Shown: positions 43,129 to 51,397, counted from the stretch's first letter. The stretch is DNA of 64,000 nt from JAJECS01 sp965219705 (GCA_965219705.1 OZ244789.1:868001-932000); one strand, 5' to 3'. Numbers and translations: made by a program. Notes: generated from the letters alone by a model not told the origin.

Positions 43129-44840
43129 TCCACGCTGATCGAGCGTACGGCCAGCCCGAGGACGCGGGTGTCATCGTCGATGCCCGCAACCGCGGGCACG
43201 AGCGGCTCGTCAACGGTGATCTCGAGCTGCAATGTCGTTGGCTCGGTCACCGGATCGAGCGGCACGATCACATCCTCGAAATCCATGTGCCGCACGGTAA
43301 ACGTCGCCACGTGCCGCCCATTCAGACGGATGCGGGCGCTTGCGCCATCAACGTCGTGGAAGGGGCGGCACACCGACAGCCGGAGCGCGCCCTGCCCCAC
43401 GGCCTGGGTGACATAGGCCACCGCGCGATCCGTAGTCCAGCGGAGACGGGGCGGCCACTCCTCGGCCGGATGCCAGCCCTCGCCAAGCCAGTCGTCATCG
43501 CCCTCGCCAAGCCGGAGCTCGGCCGGCGGATTGCGCCAGATCTGGCGCGGCGGCTCGCTGATCATGTCCGGCTGCGCAATCGGAGCATCGCCGCGCTCGA
43601 GCGGCGGATGATCCCGCGAGAGGCCGGCGCGCCACTGGGCGGGGAGCACGACCGCGCCCCGCTGGAAGCCGGTGAACTTGCCCACGAATAAGGTGAGGGC
43701 GTTGTCCCAACAGTGATACGGCTGGTGGCGCTTCCGCTCAGGCCACGCCCTGAGTGAGATGTTGTAGGTCCCAACGCCGAGGGGCAGCGGCCCGAGGCGG
43801 CAGGTGACGACGGTGCGGCCGGGCGAAATCTCCAGCGGGCCGATGGTGGCTTCCGTGGTCGACTCGGCGACCAGCAGGCCGTCGCTGCGGTGCAGCGCGC
43901 AGCCAACGATCACGTCGGTCAAATGCGTCTTGCTCTCCAACTCGGCCGCCACGGTGACCGAGTCGCCCGGAAGCACGGTGTACTGCTCAGGGCCATTGGC
44001 CGTTTCCCGCAGGACCGCCGCCCGGATTCGCAGGGCCGTGGGGCCGCGTGCCGCACGCTGCGCGGTTGACGCGTCGCCGGGCGTCAGGCCTCCTTGCATG
44101 TGCTGGACATAGTCCTGAATGACCTTGTGCGGCTCGCCGGCCAGGCGCACCTTGCCGCGGTCCAACCAGACCACGCGGTCGCAGAACCGCCGCACCTGAA
44201 TGGGATCGTGTGAGACGAGCACCATCGTGCGACGGCGGCGCTTGACGCGGGCCAGGGCCGCGTAGCACTTGGTCGCGAAGTGCGCGTCGCCGACCGCCAG
44301 GACTTCGTCAATGAGCAGGATCTCGGGATCGACGTGAATGGCGATGGCGAACCCCAGCCGCATGAACATGCCGGACGAGTAGTGCTTGACCGGCGTATCG
44401 ATGAACTGCTCGAGCTCGGCAAAGGCCACGATGTCGTCGTACATGGCTTGAATCGAGCGCCGGTCAAGGCCGAGAAACGAGCCGTTGAGGAAGACGTTCT
44501 CGCGACCGGTGAGGTCCGGATGCATCCCGGCCCCGAGCTCAAGGAGCCCGAACACGCGGCCGCGGGTGGTGACCTGGCCTTGCGTGGCCCGGATCGTACC
44601 GGCGAGCAGCTTGAGGATGGTGCTCTTGCCGGAACCGTTCGGGCCGATGATGCCGAGCGTCTCACCGGGCGCCACGGCCAGATTCACGCCGTCAAGCGCC
44701 CAGAATTCCTCGTGCTCCATGGGCCGCCGTCCGAGCATGGCCAGCGCCATCCCTTGAAAGGTGCGAGCCGCCTCGTGGCGTATGACAAACCGCTTGCGCA
44801 CATCACGGAGCTCGATCGCGGGCAGCTGCTGGTCCGGCAC
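43125..44840 (-). CDS. Polysaccharide ABC exporter ATPase (Wzt type) with long C-terminus, 571 aa
   Basis: Nucleotide-binding subunit of a glycan ABC transporter. Walker A GPNGSGKS at 66-73, ABC signature YSSGM at 154-158, Walker B ILLIDE at 174-179, and switch His211. Residues about 265-395 look like the Wzt C-terminal carbohydrate-binding domain that recognises the finished chain. A third module, about 435-571 (LRWTTDRAVAYVTQ to RVLGLAVRSISVE), is additional; typical Wzt proteins end near 400-450 residues. GTG start 44840, 6 bases after the permease stop. No symbol is assigned because substrate type is unknown. Confidence 0.93.
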   Translation of the reverse strand: MPDQQLPAIELRDVRKRFVIRHEAARTFQGMALAMLGRRPMEHEEFWALDGVNLAVAPGETLGIIGPNGSGKSTILKLLAGTIRATQGQVTTRGRVFGLLELGAGMHPDLTGRENVFLNGSFLGLDRRSIQAMYDDIVAFAELEQFIDTPVKHYSSGMFMRLGFAIAIHVDPEILLIDEVLAVGDAHFATKCYAALARVKRRRRTMVLVSHDPIQVRRFCDRVVWLDRGKVRLAGEPHKVIQDYVQHMQGGLTPGDASTAQRAARGPTALRIRAAVLRETANGPEQYTVLPGDSVTVAAELESKTHLTDVIVGCALHRSDGLLVAESTTEATIGPLEISPGRTVVTCRLGPLPLGVGTYNISLRAWPERKRHQPYHCWDNALTLFVGKFTGFQRGAVVLPAQWRAGLSRDHPPLERGDAPIAQPDMISEPPRQIWRNPPAELRLGEGDDDWLGEGWHPAEEWPPRLRWTTDRAVAYVTQAVGQGALRLSVCRPFHDVDGASARIRLNGRHVATFTVRHMDFEDVIVPLDPVTEPTTLQLEITVDEPLVPAVAGIDDDTRVLGLAVRSISVE

Positions 44841-44846
44841 GTTGCG

Positions 44847-45689
44847 CTAGAGCTCCTCGGCGAAGCGGTGGGCGTGGCGCCGAAAGATCCACCAGCCGAA
44901 GCCGAGCGCCACCACCGCGACGACGATGGTGGCGATGGTGTGGCGGATGGGGAAGGACCCAAACATGATCGCGAAGCGGTAATCAGTAGCCAGCGTAGCC
45001 ATGGGATTGAGCATGAAGACCCAGCGATGCGCATCCAGCCCGAGGAATGACACGTTGGGAACAAATGATATGGGATAGAATATTGGCGTGAGGAAAAACC
45101 ACGCCAACAAGCCAACCTCTACCAGATGCTCCGTATCGCGAAAGAACACATTGGCCATCGCAAGGATGAGACTGAGACCCATGACCATCGTCAGCTGCAA
45201 CAGCATGATCAGCGGAACCATGAGCATTGCTATGGAATTACCTACCCCGAATATAAGTCCGATAAGCCAAAAGATAAAAAACGCCAGCACGAAGTTTACA
45301 AAGCTTGCCAGCACTGCGCTCATGGGCAGCAATTCACGGGGGAAGTAAACCTTCTTGATAAGTTGCGCGTTGCTCGTAATACTCCGCATTGCCGAGGTGA
45401 GGGCTTGCTGGGTGAACAACCACGGCACGAGCGCCGCCGTGAGGAACAACGGATAGAGATGAATCTCGTCGTATTGCGCCAAGACCTGAAACACGAGCGT
45501 GAACACCGCCATCATGAGCAGCGGATTGAGCAGCGACCAGGCAAAGCCGAAAACGGAGCCGCGATAGCGCACCTTGAGATCGCGCACGACGAGGTTTCGC
45601 AACAGGTCGGTATAGCCGGCAATCTCGCGAACAGCACCCCACACGCGGCGCGCCATCGATGGTCCGACCGAGACGGCGGCGCGTGCCAT
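44847..45689 (-). CDS. Polysaccharide ABC exporter permease (Wzm type), 280 aa
   Basis: ABC-2 membrane subunit with about six hydrophobic helices (LLRNLVVRDLKVRYRGSVFG ahead of the first, then SLLNPLLMMAVFTLVFQVLA). It would export lipid-linked glycan with the ATPase that follows. Three starts are possible: GTG 45734, ATG 45701 and ATG 45689; the last is used because GGAG lies 6 bases before it. First gene of the 25-kb minus-strand operon, divergent from the MBL-fold gene at 45812. The central DNA (45060-45350) is visibly less GC-rich than its neighbours. Confidence 0.92.
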   Translation of the reverse strand: MARAAVSVGPSMARRVWGAVREIAGYTDLLRNLVVRDLKVRYRGSVFGFAWSLLNPLLMMAVFTLVFQVLAQYDEIHLYPLFLTAALVPWLFTQQALTSAMRSITSNAQLIKKVYFPRELLPMSAVLASFVNFVLAFFIFWLIGLIFGVGNSIAMLMVPLIMLLQLTMVMGLSLILAMANVFFRDTEHLVEVGLLAWFFLTPIFYPISFVPNVSFLGLDAHRWVFMLNPMATLATDYRFAIMFGSFPIRHTIATIVVAVVALGFGWWIFRRHAHRFAEEL

Positions 45690-45759
45690 ACGGTGCTCCA
45701 TGCGCGTGTTGTCCGGCTCGTGGGCGCAACTCACGCCCGGACTAGATCCTGCCCCATGC

Positions 45760-45765
45760 TACAAT
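45760..45765 (+). promoter_or_regulatory. Candidate -10 box (TACAAT) ahead of the MBL-pyrG-purA genes
   Basis: TACAAT matches five of six consensus bases and lies 46 bases before the ATG at 45812, in the short divergent gap that must also hold the promoter of the minus-strand export operon. No good -35 box is seen. A GGAGG ribosome site is at 45804-45808. Confidence 0.4.
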
Positions 45766-45811
45766 CCGCAGGTTCAGGGGTTGCCCCGAACGCAGGCACC
45801 ATTGGAGGGGG

Positions 45812-46441
45812 ATGGACGTCACTTGGGTCGGGGGCGGGTGCTTTCGCCTCCGCGGCCGTGACGCAACCATTCTCACCGACCCGCACACCAGCGGCATCAA
45901 ACAGCGCTCGGCGAGGCCCAAAGCCGACGTGGTGACGCTGAGCGGGGCCACCGACAATCGTTTGACCGAAGTTCCGTCACGGCGTGCCGACCGCGACGGC
46001 AGCGCATTCGTCGCCGAGGGACCTGGCGAATATGAGGTTGCCGGCGTGTACGTGCATGGTGTGCCGGCGCCCGCCGGTGCCGCACGCCGGACCACGCTGT
46101 TTGCGATCGACGTCGACGGCATATCAGTTGGGCACGTTCCGGAGCTCACCGGCGTTCCGGACGACGAGTTCTTGGACGAATTAGGCACGATTCACGTCTT
46201 ACTGATCGGCATACGCAGCGGCTCGGATTTCCTTCCCCCCGACCAGATCATCAAAACCGTCACCCGCATCGAGCCAAACATCGTCATTCCATTTGGCGAG
46301 GGCAATGATGCCGAGGCGGCCTGGCGCCACGTGGCGCGTGAACTCTGCGGCACGGTGCCCGTGGCGGACGGCAACCTCAGCGCCAACCGCCGACAGCTGC
46401 CCGATCCCATTGACGTGCGTGTACTCGAACGAAGGAACTGA
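45812..46441 (+). CDS. Metallo-beta-lactamase-fold protein lacking metal ligands, 209 aa
   Basis: UlaG-like MBL-fold protein (DVTWVGGGCFRLRGRDATIL, PGEYEVAGVYVHGV, DQIIKTVTRIEPNIVIPFGE). The metal-binding positions are replaced: the SHxHxDH loop is SGATDNR (44-50), the GD motif is GHVPELT, the usual PMHY histidine region is PFGEGN, and the first-strand GHSCF is GGGCF. It is therefore probably a non-catalytic or ligand-binding descendant. It lies 6 bases upstream of pyrG and is likely co-transcribed; its role is unknown. Confidence 0.8.
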   Translation: MDVTWVGGGCFRLRGRDATILTDPHTSGIKQRSARPKADVVTLSGATDNRLTEVPSRRADRDGSAFVAEGPGEYEVAGVYVHGVPAPAGAARRTTLFAIDVDGISVGHVPELTGVPDDEFLDELGTIHVLLIGIRSGSDFLPPDQIIKTVTRIEPNIVIPFGEGNDAEAAWRHVARELCGTVPVADGNLSANRRQLPDPIDVRVLERRN

Positions 46442-46447
46442 GCGATC

Positions 46448-48148
46448 GTGACGAGCGATACAGCGATGGGAACCGGGCGCGCGGCGGCGGGCCGCCGGTG
46501 CCCGCATCGCTATGTCTTCGTTACCGGCGGGGTTGTCTCGGCCATTGGCAAAGGCGTGACGGCGGCCAGCATCGGTCGCATGCTCAAGAGCCGCGGCCTT
46601 CGGGTGTCGATCATGAAGCTGGACCCGTACATCAACGTCGACCCCGGCACGATGAGCCCGCTCCAGCACGGCGAAGTGTTCGTCACGGTCGACGGCGCCG
46701 AGACGGACCTGGACCTGGGGCATTACGAACGGTTCGTGGACGAAAACCTCACCGGGGCCAGCAATCTCACGACCGGCGCGGTCTATGACCGCGTGATCAC
46801 GCGTGAGCGGCGGGGGGACTTCCTCGGCGGCACGATCCAGGTGATTCCGCACGTGACCGACGAGATCAAGACGCGCATTCGAGCCGTCGGCGACCGGCAC
46901 GAGCCCGACGTGGTGATCGTGGAAGTGGGCGGCACGGTGGGCGACATCGAGAACATCCCATACCTGGAGGCGCTGCGGCAGATGCGCCGCGAGGTCGGCG
47001 TGCGCAACGTGCTGTTCGTGCACGTCACGCTGGTGCCGCGGATTGGGTCCACGATGGAGCTCAAGACCAAGCCCACCCAACACAGCGTGCGGGAACTGCG
47101 GAGCATCGGCATCCAGCCCGACGTGGTGGTTTGCCGGTCGGACGAGCCGCTCACGCCAGAGCTCGTCGACAAAATTGCCCTCTTTGCCGATGTCGACCGG
47201 CAGGCTGTGATTTCAAACCCGGATGTGCAATCGATCTACGAAGTTCCCCTGGTGCTGGAGGAGGCGGGACTCGGCGCGTTTCTCAATCAGCACTTCACCC
47301 TGGGCGACGTGACGCCGGATTTCGACGAGTGGCGCACCACCGTGGATGCGCTGCTGGAACCGTCGCTGCCCGAGCTTGAGATCGCCATCGTCGGTAAGTA
47401 CATCTCCCTGCCGGACTCCTATTTGAGCGTCATCGAGGCCGTGCGCCACGCGGGCATTGCCTGGCAGGTGCGGCCCGTCATCCGCTGGGTCGATTCGGAA
47501 GAGCTCGAAGATCGCGACCCGCATGACCTGCTCGCCAGCGTGGCGGGGATCATCGTGCCGGGCGGGTTCGGCCCGCGGGGCATCGAGGGCAAGATCATGG
47601 CGGCCCACTACGCCCGGACACGCAAAGTGCCGTATCTGGGACTCTGCCTGGGCATGCAGGTGGCTGTGATCGAGTTTGCGCGAAAGGTGCTGGGCACCGA
47701 TGACTGCACGAGCATCGAGTTCAACCCGGACACGGCGCATCCGGCGATCCATCCAATGCCCGAGTACTATCACGTGGCCAACAAGGGCGGATCGATGCGT
47801 CTGGGCGCGTGGCGCTGCGATTTGGTGGCCGGCACGCGGGCGCGGCGCGTGTATGGCGCCGCCAGCATTGAAGAGCGCCACCGCCACCGCATGGAGGTCA
47901 ACAACAAATACCGCGATATCCTGCGTTCGCAGGGCATGAATCTCAGCGGCCTCTCGCCGGACGGGGCATTGGTGGAAATCGTGGAGTTGGACCATCATCC
48001 GTGGTTTGTGGGGTGCCAGTTCCATCCCGAGTTCGCCTCGCGGCCGACGCGACCGCATCCGCTGTTCTGGGGATTCCTGGAGGCGGCGGTGCGGCACGTC
48101 GAGGGGCGGAGTCCCGTGCCCGCATCGGTGCCCGAGGTGACCGGCTGA
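46448..48148 (+). CDS. pyrG: CTP synthase, 566 aa
   Basis: Converts UTP to CTP with glutamine and ATP. The N-terminal amidoligase domain has VFVTGGVVSAIGKGVTAASI, KLDPYINVDPGTMSPLQHGE and VDGAETDLDLGHYERF; the C-terminal glutamine amidotransferase has the catalytic Cys in YLGLCLGMQ and the His-Glu pair in QFHPEF. Length fits the family. GTG start at 46448 with AAGGA upstream. It follows the MBL-fold gene and precedes purA by 93 bases. Confidence 0.97.
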   Translation: MTSDTAMGTGRAAAGRRCPHRYVFVTGGVVSAIGKGVTAASIGRMLKSRGLRVSIMKLDPYINVDPGTMSPLQHGEVFVTVDGAETDLDLGHYERFVDENLTGASNLTTGAVYDRVITRERRGDFLGGTIQVIPHVTDEIKTRIRAVGDRHEPDVVIVEVGGTVGDIENIPYLEALRQMRREVGVRNVLFVHVTLVPRIGSTMELKTKPTQHSVRELRSIGIQPDVVVCRSDEPLTPELVDKIALFADVDRQAVISNPDVQSIYEVPLVLEEAGLGAFLNQHFTLGDVTPDFDEWRTTVDALLEPSLPELEIAIVGKYISLPDSYLSVIEAVRHAGIAWQVRPVIRWVDSEELEDRDPHDLLASVAGIIVPGGFGPRGIEGKIMAAHYARTRKVPYLGLCLGMQVAVIEFARKVLGTDDCTSIEFNPDTAHPAIHPMPEYYHVANKGGSMRLGAWRCDLVAGTRARRVYGAASIEERHRHRMEVNNKYRDILRSQGMNLSGLSPDGALVEIVELDHHPWFVGCQFHPEFASRPTRPHPLFWGFLEAAVRHVEGRSPVPASVPEVTG

Positions 48149-48241
48149 GGGTCGCCGCCGCCCGACCCCGATAAGACGACCCATGCATTGCAGGACCCGG
48201 CGCGCGTGGCATCGCGCGCGCCGCCCGCGAGAGGACACTCG

Positions 48242-49540
48242 ATGAGCACCATGGCAGTGATCGGCGCGCAATGGGGCGATGAAGGCAAGGGAAAGATCGT
48301 TGACCACCTGGCCGAGCGCGCCGACCTCGTCATTCGATTCCAAGGCGGCAACAACGCCGGCCACACGATCGTCAACGACCACGGCACATTTGCCCTGCAC
48401 CTGCTGCCGGCGGGCATCTTCCATGCCGGCACGGTGAACCTGCTGGGCCCGGGCACGGTCGTGAATCCACCGGCGCTGATCGCCGAGATGCAGGAGATCG
48501 GCGCGGCCACGGGCGTCACGTTCGAGACCTTCAAGATCGCCGAGCGCGCGCACGTGGTGATGCCCTATCACCTCGCCCTCGACGCCGCCGAGGAGCAGCA
48601 ACGCGGGGATCTGGTTCAGGGTACGACGCTGCGCGGCATCGGGCCGGCCTATGCCGACAAGGCCGCGCGATCCGGCGTGCGGGTCGGCGACCTGCTGGAC
48701 GCCGACTATTTGTCGACGTGGATTCCGAGCATCCTCAATCCGAAGAACCGGCTGCTCACGGAGGCTTATGGGCTGACGCCCTTGGACCCGGGCGCTCTCG
48801 TCGATGAGGCCCTTGCGTGGGGCGAAGCCCTGCGCCCCCACGTGGTGGACTCGCTGCCGCTGGTGTCCGAAGCGCTGCGCGAGAAGCGCAACATCGTGCT
48901 CGAAGGGCAGCTGGGCGTGATGCGCGACCTGGATTGGGGCCACTATCCCTACGTCACCTCGTCGAGCCCGTCAGCCGCGGGCGCCTGCATTGGCGCGGGA
49001 ATCCCTCCGCAAGCGCTGGACAAGGTGCTGGGCATCGCGAAGGCGTTCACGTCCTCGGTCGGCGAAGGCCCGTTTCCGACGGAGCTCACCGACAGCACCG
49101 GCGATCGCCTGCGCAACGTCGGCGCCGGGGAATACGGCGCCTCGACCGGCCGTCCCCGGCGCTGCGGCTGGTTCGACGCGGTGCCGGTGCGCACGGCGGG
49201 AACCCTCAGCGGGGTCGACGCCCTGGCGCTGACGAAGATTGACGCGCTCGACGGGTTCGAGCACCTGCGCGTGTGCGAGGCCTACATGGTCGATGGCCGG
49301 CGCGTCGACCTGGCGCCGGACACCCACGCCCTGGGCCGGGCGCGCCCCATTTACCGCGACGTGCCCGGCTGGCTGTCCTCAACCGCCGGCGTGCAGGACT
49401 ACGACGCGCTGCCGCCGAACGCCCAGCGATACGTCCGCACCATTGAAGAGGTGACGGGCATTCCCGTGGCGCTGGTCGGCACGGGCCAGCATCGAACGGC
49501 TGTCGCGACGCGCGACGCCGCGTTCAGTCTGGCGGGCTAG
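48242..49540 (+). CDS. purA: Adenylosuccinate synthetase, 432 aa
   Basis: GTP-dependent conversion of IMP and aspartate to adenylosuccinate, first committed step to AMP. N-terminal VIGAQWGDEGKGKIVDHLAE contains the P-loop and catalytic Asp; FQGGNNAGHTIV holds the catalytic His. The KTDALDG-type loop appears as LTKIDALDGFEHL, and the usual TGRPRRCGW is present. ATG at 48242 has GAGGA 6 bases upstream; the open frame extends upstream without support. Full length for the family. Confidence 0.97.
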   Translation: MSTMAVIGAQWGDEGKGKIVDHLAERADLVIRFQGGNNAGHTIVNDHGTFALHLLPAGIFHAGTVNLLGPGTVVNPPALIAEMQEIGAATGVTFETFKIAERAHVVMPYHLALDAAEEQQRGDLVQGTTLRGIGPAYADKAARSGVRVGDLLDADYLSTWIPSILNPKNRLLTEAYGLTPLDPGALVDEALAWGEALRPHVVDSLPLVSEALREKRNIVLEGQLGVMRDLDWGHYPYVTSSSPSAAGACIGAGIPPQALDKVLGIAKAFTSSVGEGPFPTELTDSTGDRLRNVGAGEYGASTGRPRRCGWFDAVPVRTAGTLSGVDALALTKIDALDGFEHLRVCEAYMVDGRRVDLAPDTHALGRARPIYRDVPGWLSSTAGVQDYDALPPNAQRYVRTIEEVTGIPVALVGTGQHRTAVATRDAAFSLAG

Positions 49541-49749
49541 GCCGCGCACGGCTTCGCGTCGATCGACCCTGCCGGACTTGAGCCGGCATCCAGGTCCGGA
49601 CCGCCGGTGCCTCATCCCCAGCGCCTTAGGCCGTGCGTCCTAGAATTCTCGCTCCTTTCGAAATGACACCTTGGGGCGCTGGCCGCAAGTGCGGCACGCC
49701 GTCCAACCCCGATCCGCGTAGGAGTCCTGGGCCGGGGAGGCTATACTTC
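49541..49749. other. Intergenic region between purA and the pyr leader
   Basis: No gene seen. A 6-base hairpin (TGCCGG-n7-CCGGCA, 49570-49588) lies 30 bases after the purA stop and may end its transcript, though no T run follows. TAGAAT at about 49640 and TATACT at 49742-49747 are possible -10 boxes. The second would start transcription within or just after the first AGGGCCC of the leader, so which promoter is used matters for how the attenuator works. Confidence 0.45.
49742..49747 (+). promoter_or_regulatory. Candidate -10 box (TATACT) of the pyr operon
   Basis: Five of six bases match the -10 consensus, directly ahead of the PyrR-binding hairpin. There is no convincing -35 box at 16-18 bases. 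The position would put the transcript start near 49754. Confidence 0.35.
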
Positions 49750-49756
49750 AGGGCCC

Positions 49757-49783
49757 TTTAATCCGTTCCAGCGAGACGGAAAG
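49757..49783 (+). promoter_or_regulatory. PyrR-binding hairpin in the pyr operon leader
   Basis: Stem TCCGT (49762-49766) pairs with ACGGA (49776-49780) and closes the loop TCCAGCGAG, which fits the PyrR recognition loop (UCCAGAGAGGYU-like). Below the stem, two unpaired A (49760-49761) and a short TTT/AAG helix reproduce the purine bulge of known PyrR sites. UMP-bound PyrR is expected to stabilise this hairpin and so favour the downstream terminator. Confidence 0.85.
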
Positions 49784-49822
49784 CGGCAGACCGTCGGCGT
49801 CGTGAGTGTCGAGCGCGGACAT

Positions 49823-49845
49823 AGGGCCCTTTGAGGCCCTTTTTT
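49823..49845 (+). terminator. Attenuator terminator of the pyr operon
   Basis: Six-base stem AGGGCC (49823-49828) with GGCCCT (49835-49840), loop CTTTGA, then a T run to 49845: an intrinsic terminator upstream of pyrR. Its first arm, AGGGCCCTTT, is an exact copy of 49750-49759 before the PyrR hairpin. The earlier copy can pair with the terminator's second arm, giving a possible antiterminator if it is transcribed. Confidence 0.82.
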
Positions 49846-49893
49846 CGTGCCTCGCGCACGCGGGCCGGAGGATGAGGATATAGGGAGGTTGTC

Positions 49894-50469
49894 GTGGCAG
49901 CGGCGCAGCGCCGCCTGGTGATGTCCGCAGCCGACATGGGCCGCGCGTTGACCCGCATCACTCACGAGATCATCGAGCGCAACCGGGGCGCGGCGTCGCT
50001 GGTCCTCGTCGGCGTGCCGCGACCGGGCCCGGTGCTCGCGGAGCGCCTGGCCGGCCTGATCGAGACGATCGAGGGCGTCCGGGTGCCGACCGGGGCCGTG
50101 GACACCACGATGCACCGTGACGATCTGGATCGCCGGTCGATCGGTCCGCCGGTGCGTCCCAGCCACATTCCGGTCGACGTGACCGATCGCAACGTCGTCT
50201 TGGTGGACGACGTGCTCTACACCGGACGCACGCTGCGCGCGGCCCTGGATGCGCTCAACGACTTCGGCCGGCCGCGCACGATCCAATTCGCGGTGATCGT
50301 CGATCGGGGCCATCGCGAGCTGCCGGTGCGCGCCGATTTCGTCGGCAAAAACCTCCCGACCGCGGATGACGAACGGGTAATCGTGCAGCTCCAGGAACTC
50401 GACGGCGACGATGCCGTGCATATCGAGCGTCTGACGGACGGTGCGCAGGGGGCCACGACTGCAACGTAA
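49894..50469 (+). CDS. pyrR: PyrR: pyrimidine operon attenuator and uracil phosphoribosyltransferase, 191 aa
   Basis: RNA-binding regulator of the operon it heads. The PRPP-binding loop VVLVDDVLYTGRT lies at 101-113; LVGVPRPGPVLAERL and DTTMHRDDL are typical PyrR segments. It binds the leader hairpin when UMP is high. GTG start at 49894 with GGGAGG at 49883-49888. Its end overlaps pyrB by 29 bases. Confidence 0.96.
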   Translation: MAAAQRRLVMSAADMGRALTRITHEIIERNRGAASLVLVGVPRPGPVLAERLAGLIETIEGVRVPTGAVDTTMHRDDLDRRSIGPPVRPSHIPVDVTDRNVVLVDDVLYTGRTLRAALDALNDFGRPRTIQFAVIVDRGHRELPVRADFVGKNLPTADDERVIVQLQELDGDDAVHIERLTDGAQGATTAT

Positions 50470-51397
50470 ACACCTTTTGGACGTGAGCGACTTCACGCGC
50501 GACGAGTTCGCGGAAGTCCTGGACACCGCGGAGAAGATGCACGCGGTGCTGGAGCGGCCCATCCGGCGCGTTCCCACGCTGCGCGGGACCACGATTGCCA
50601 ACGTGTTCTACGAGCCAAGCACCCGCACCCGCGTGTCGTTTGAGTTGGCCGGCAAGAATCTGAGCGCGGATGTCGTGAACGTGGCCGCCTCCGGCAGCAG
50701 CGTGGAGAAGGGAGAGTCGTTGATCGACACCTTTCAGACCATTCAGGCGCTTGGCGCGGACATCGTGGTGGTGCGCCACTCGCGCGCCGGCGCGCCGGAG
50801 CTGGCGTCACGGCATCTCACCTGCGGCGTGATCAACGCCGGGGACGGCACCCGCGGCCACCCTACGCAGGCGCTGCTGGACCTCTACACCGTCCAGCGTC
50901 GCCTGGGTGACGTGGAAGGGCGCACGATCGTCATCGTGGGAGACATCCTGCACAGCCGGGTGGCGCGGTCAGCCATCTGGGCATTCGCGCGGATGGGGGC
51001 ACAGGTCGTCTTGAGCGGACCTCCGTCACTGCTGCCCGACACCATGGCGGCCATCACCAACGGCGTGGGCGAGGTGCGCATCGTCCATGATCTGGACCGC
51101 GCCATCCGCGGCGCCGACGTCGTGATGGCCCTGCGCGTGCAGCGCGAGCGCATGCAGGCCGGCCTGCTGCCCGACCTGCGGGAATATGCGCGTCGTTGGT
51201 CGATCACACCCGGGCGGCTGCGGCACGCGCAGCGCCACGCGCTGGTGATGCACCCGGGACCAATGAATCAGGGTGTCGAAATCTCGCCGGCCGTGGCGTA
51301 CAGCGAGCAGTCTGTGATTGAAGAGCAGGTCGCCAATGGGGTGGCGGTGCGCATGGCCGTGCTGTATCTCCTGTTGACGGGGGAGGGCCGGCGATGA
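50441..51397 (+). CDS. pyrB: Aspartate carbamoyltransferase catalytic subunit, 318 aa
   Basis: Makes carbamoyl aspartate, the committed pyrimidine step. PSTRTR at 59-64 binds carbamoyl phosphate; VEKGESLIDT supplies the Ser/Lys loop; RGHPTQALLD and HPGPMNQGVEI complete the site. No regulatory pyrI gene is adjacent. GTG start at 50441, within pyrR, restores the normal N-terminus (LQRKHLLDVSDFTRDE). Confidence 0.97.
   Translation: MRRGPRLQRKHLLDVSDFTRDEFAEVLDTAEKMHAVLERPIRRVPTLRGTTIANVFYEPSTRTRVSFELAGKNLSADVVNVAASGSSVEKGESLIDTFQTIQALGADIVVVRHSRAGAPELASRHLTCGVINAGDGTRGHPTQALLDLYTVQRRLGDVEGRTIVIVGDILHSRVARSAIWAFARMGAQVVLSGPPSLLPDTMAAITNGVGEVRIVHDLDRAIRGADVVMALRVQRERMQAGLLPDLREYARRWSITPGRLRHAQRHALVMHPGPMNQGVEISPAVAYSEQSVIEEQVANGVAVRMAVLYLLLTGEGRR

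Noticed and set aside
9942..45689. Mobile genomic island
   Set aside because: No integrase, transposase, tRNA end or flanking direct repeats were found; transfer of single glycan genes remains possible.
47213..48943. 576-codon open frame antisense to pyrG and purA
   Set aside because: Spans the junction of two well-supported housekeeping genes and shows no family signature.
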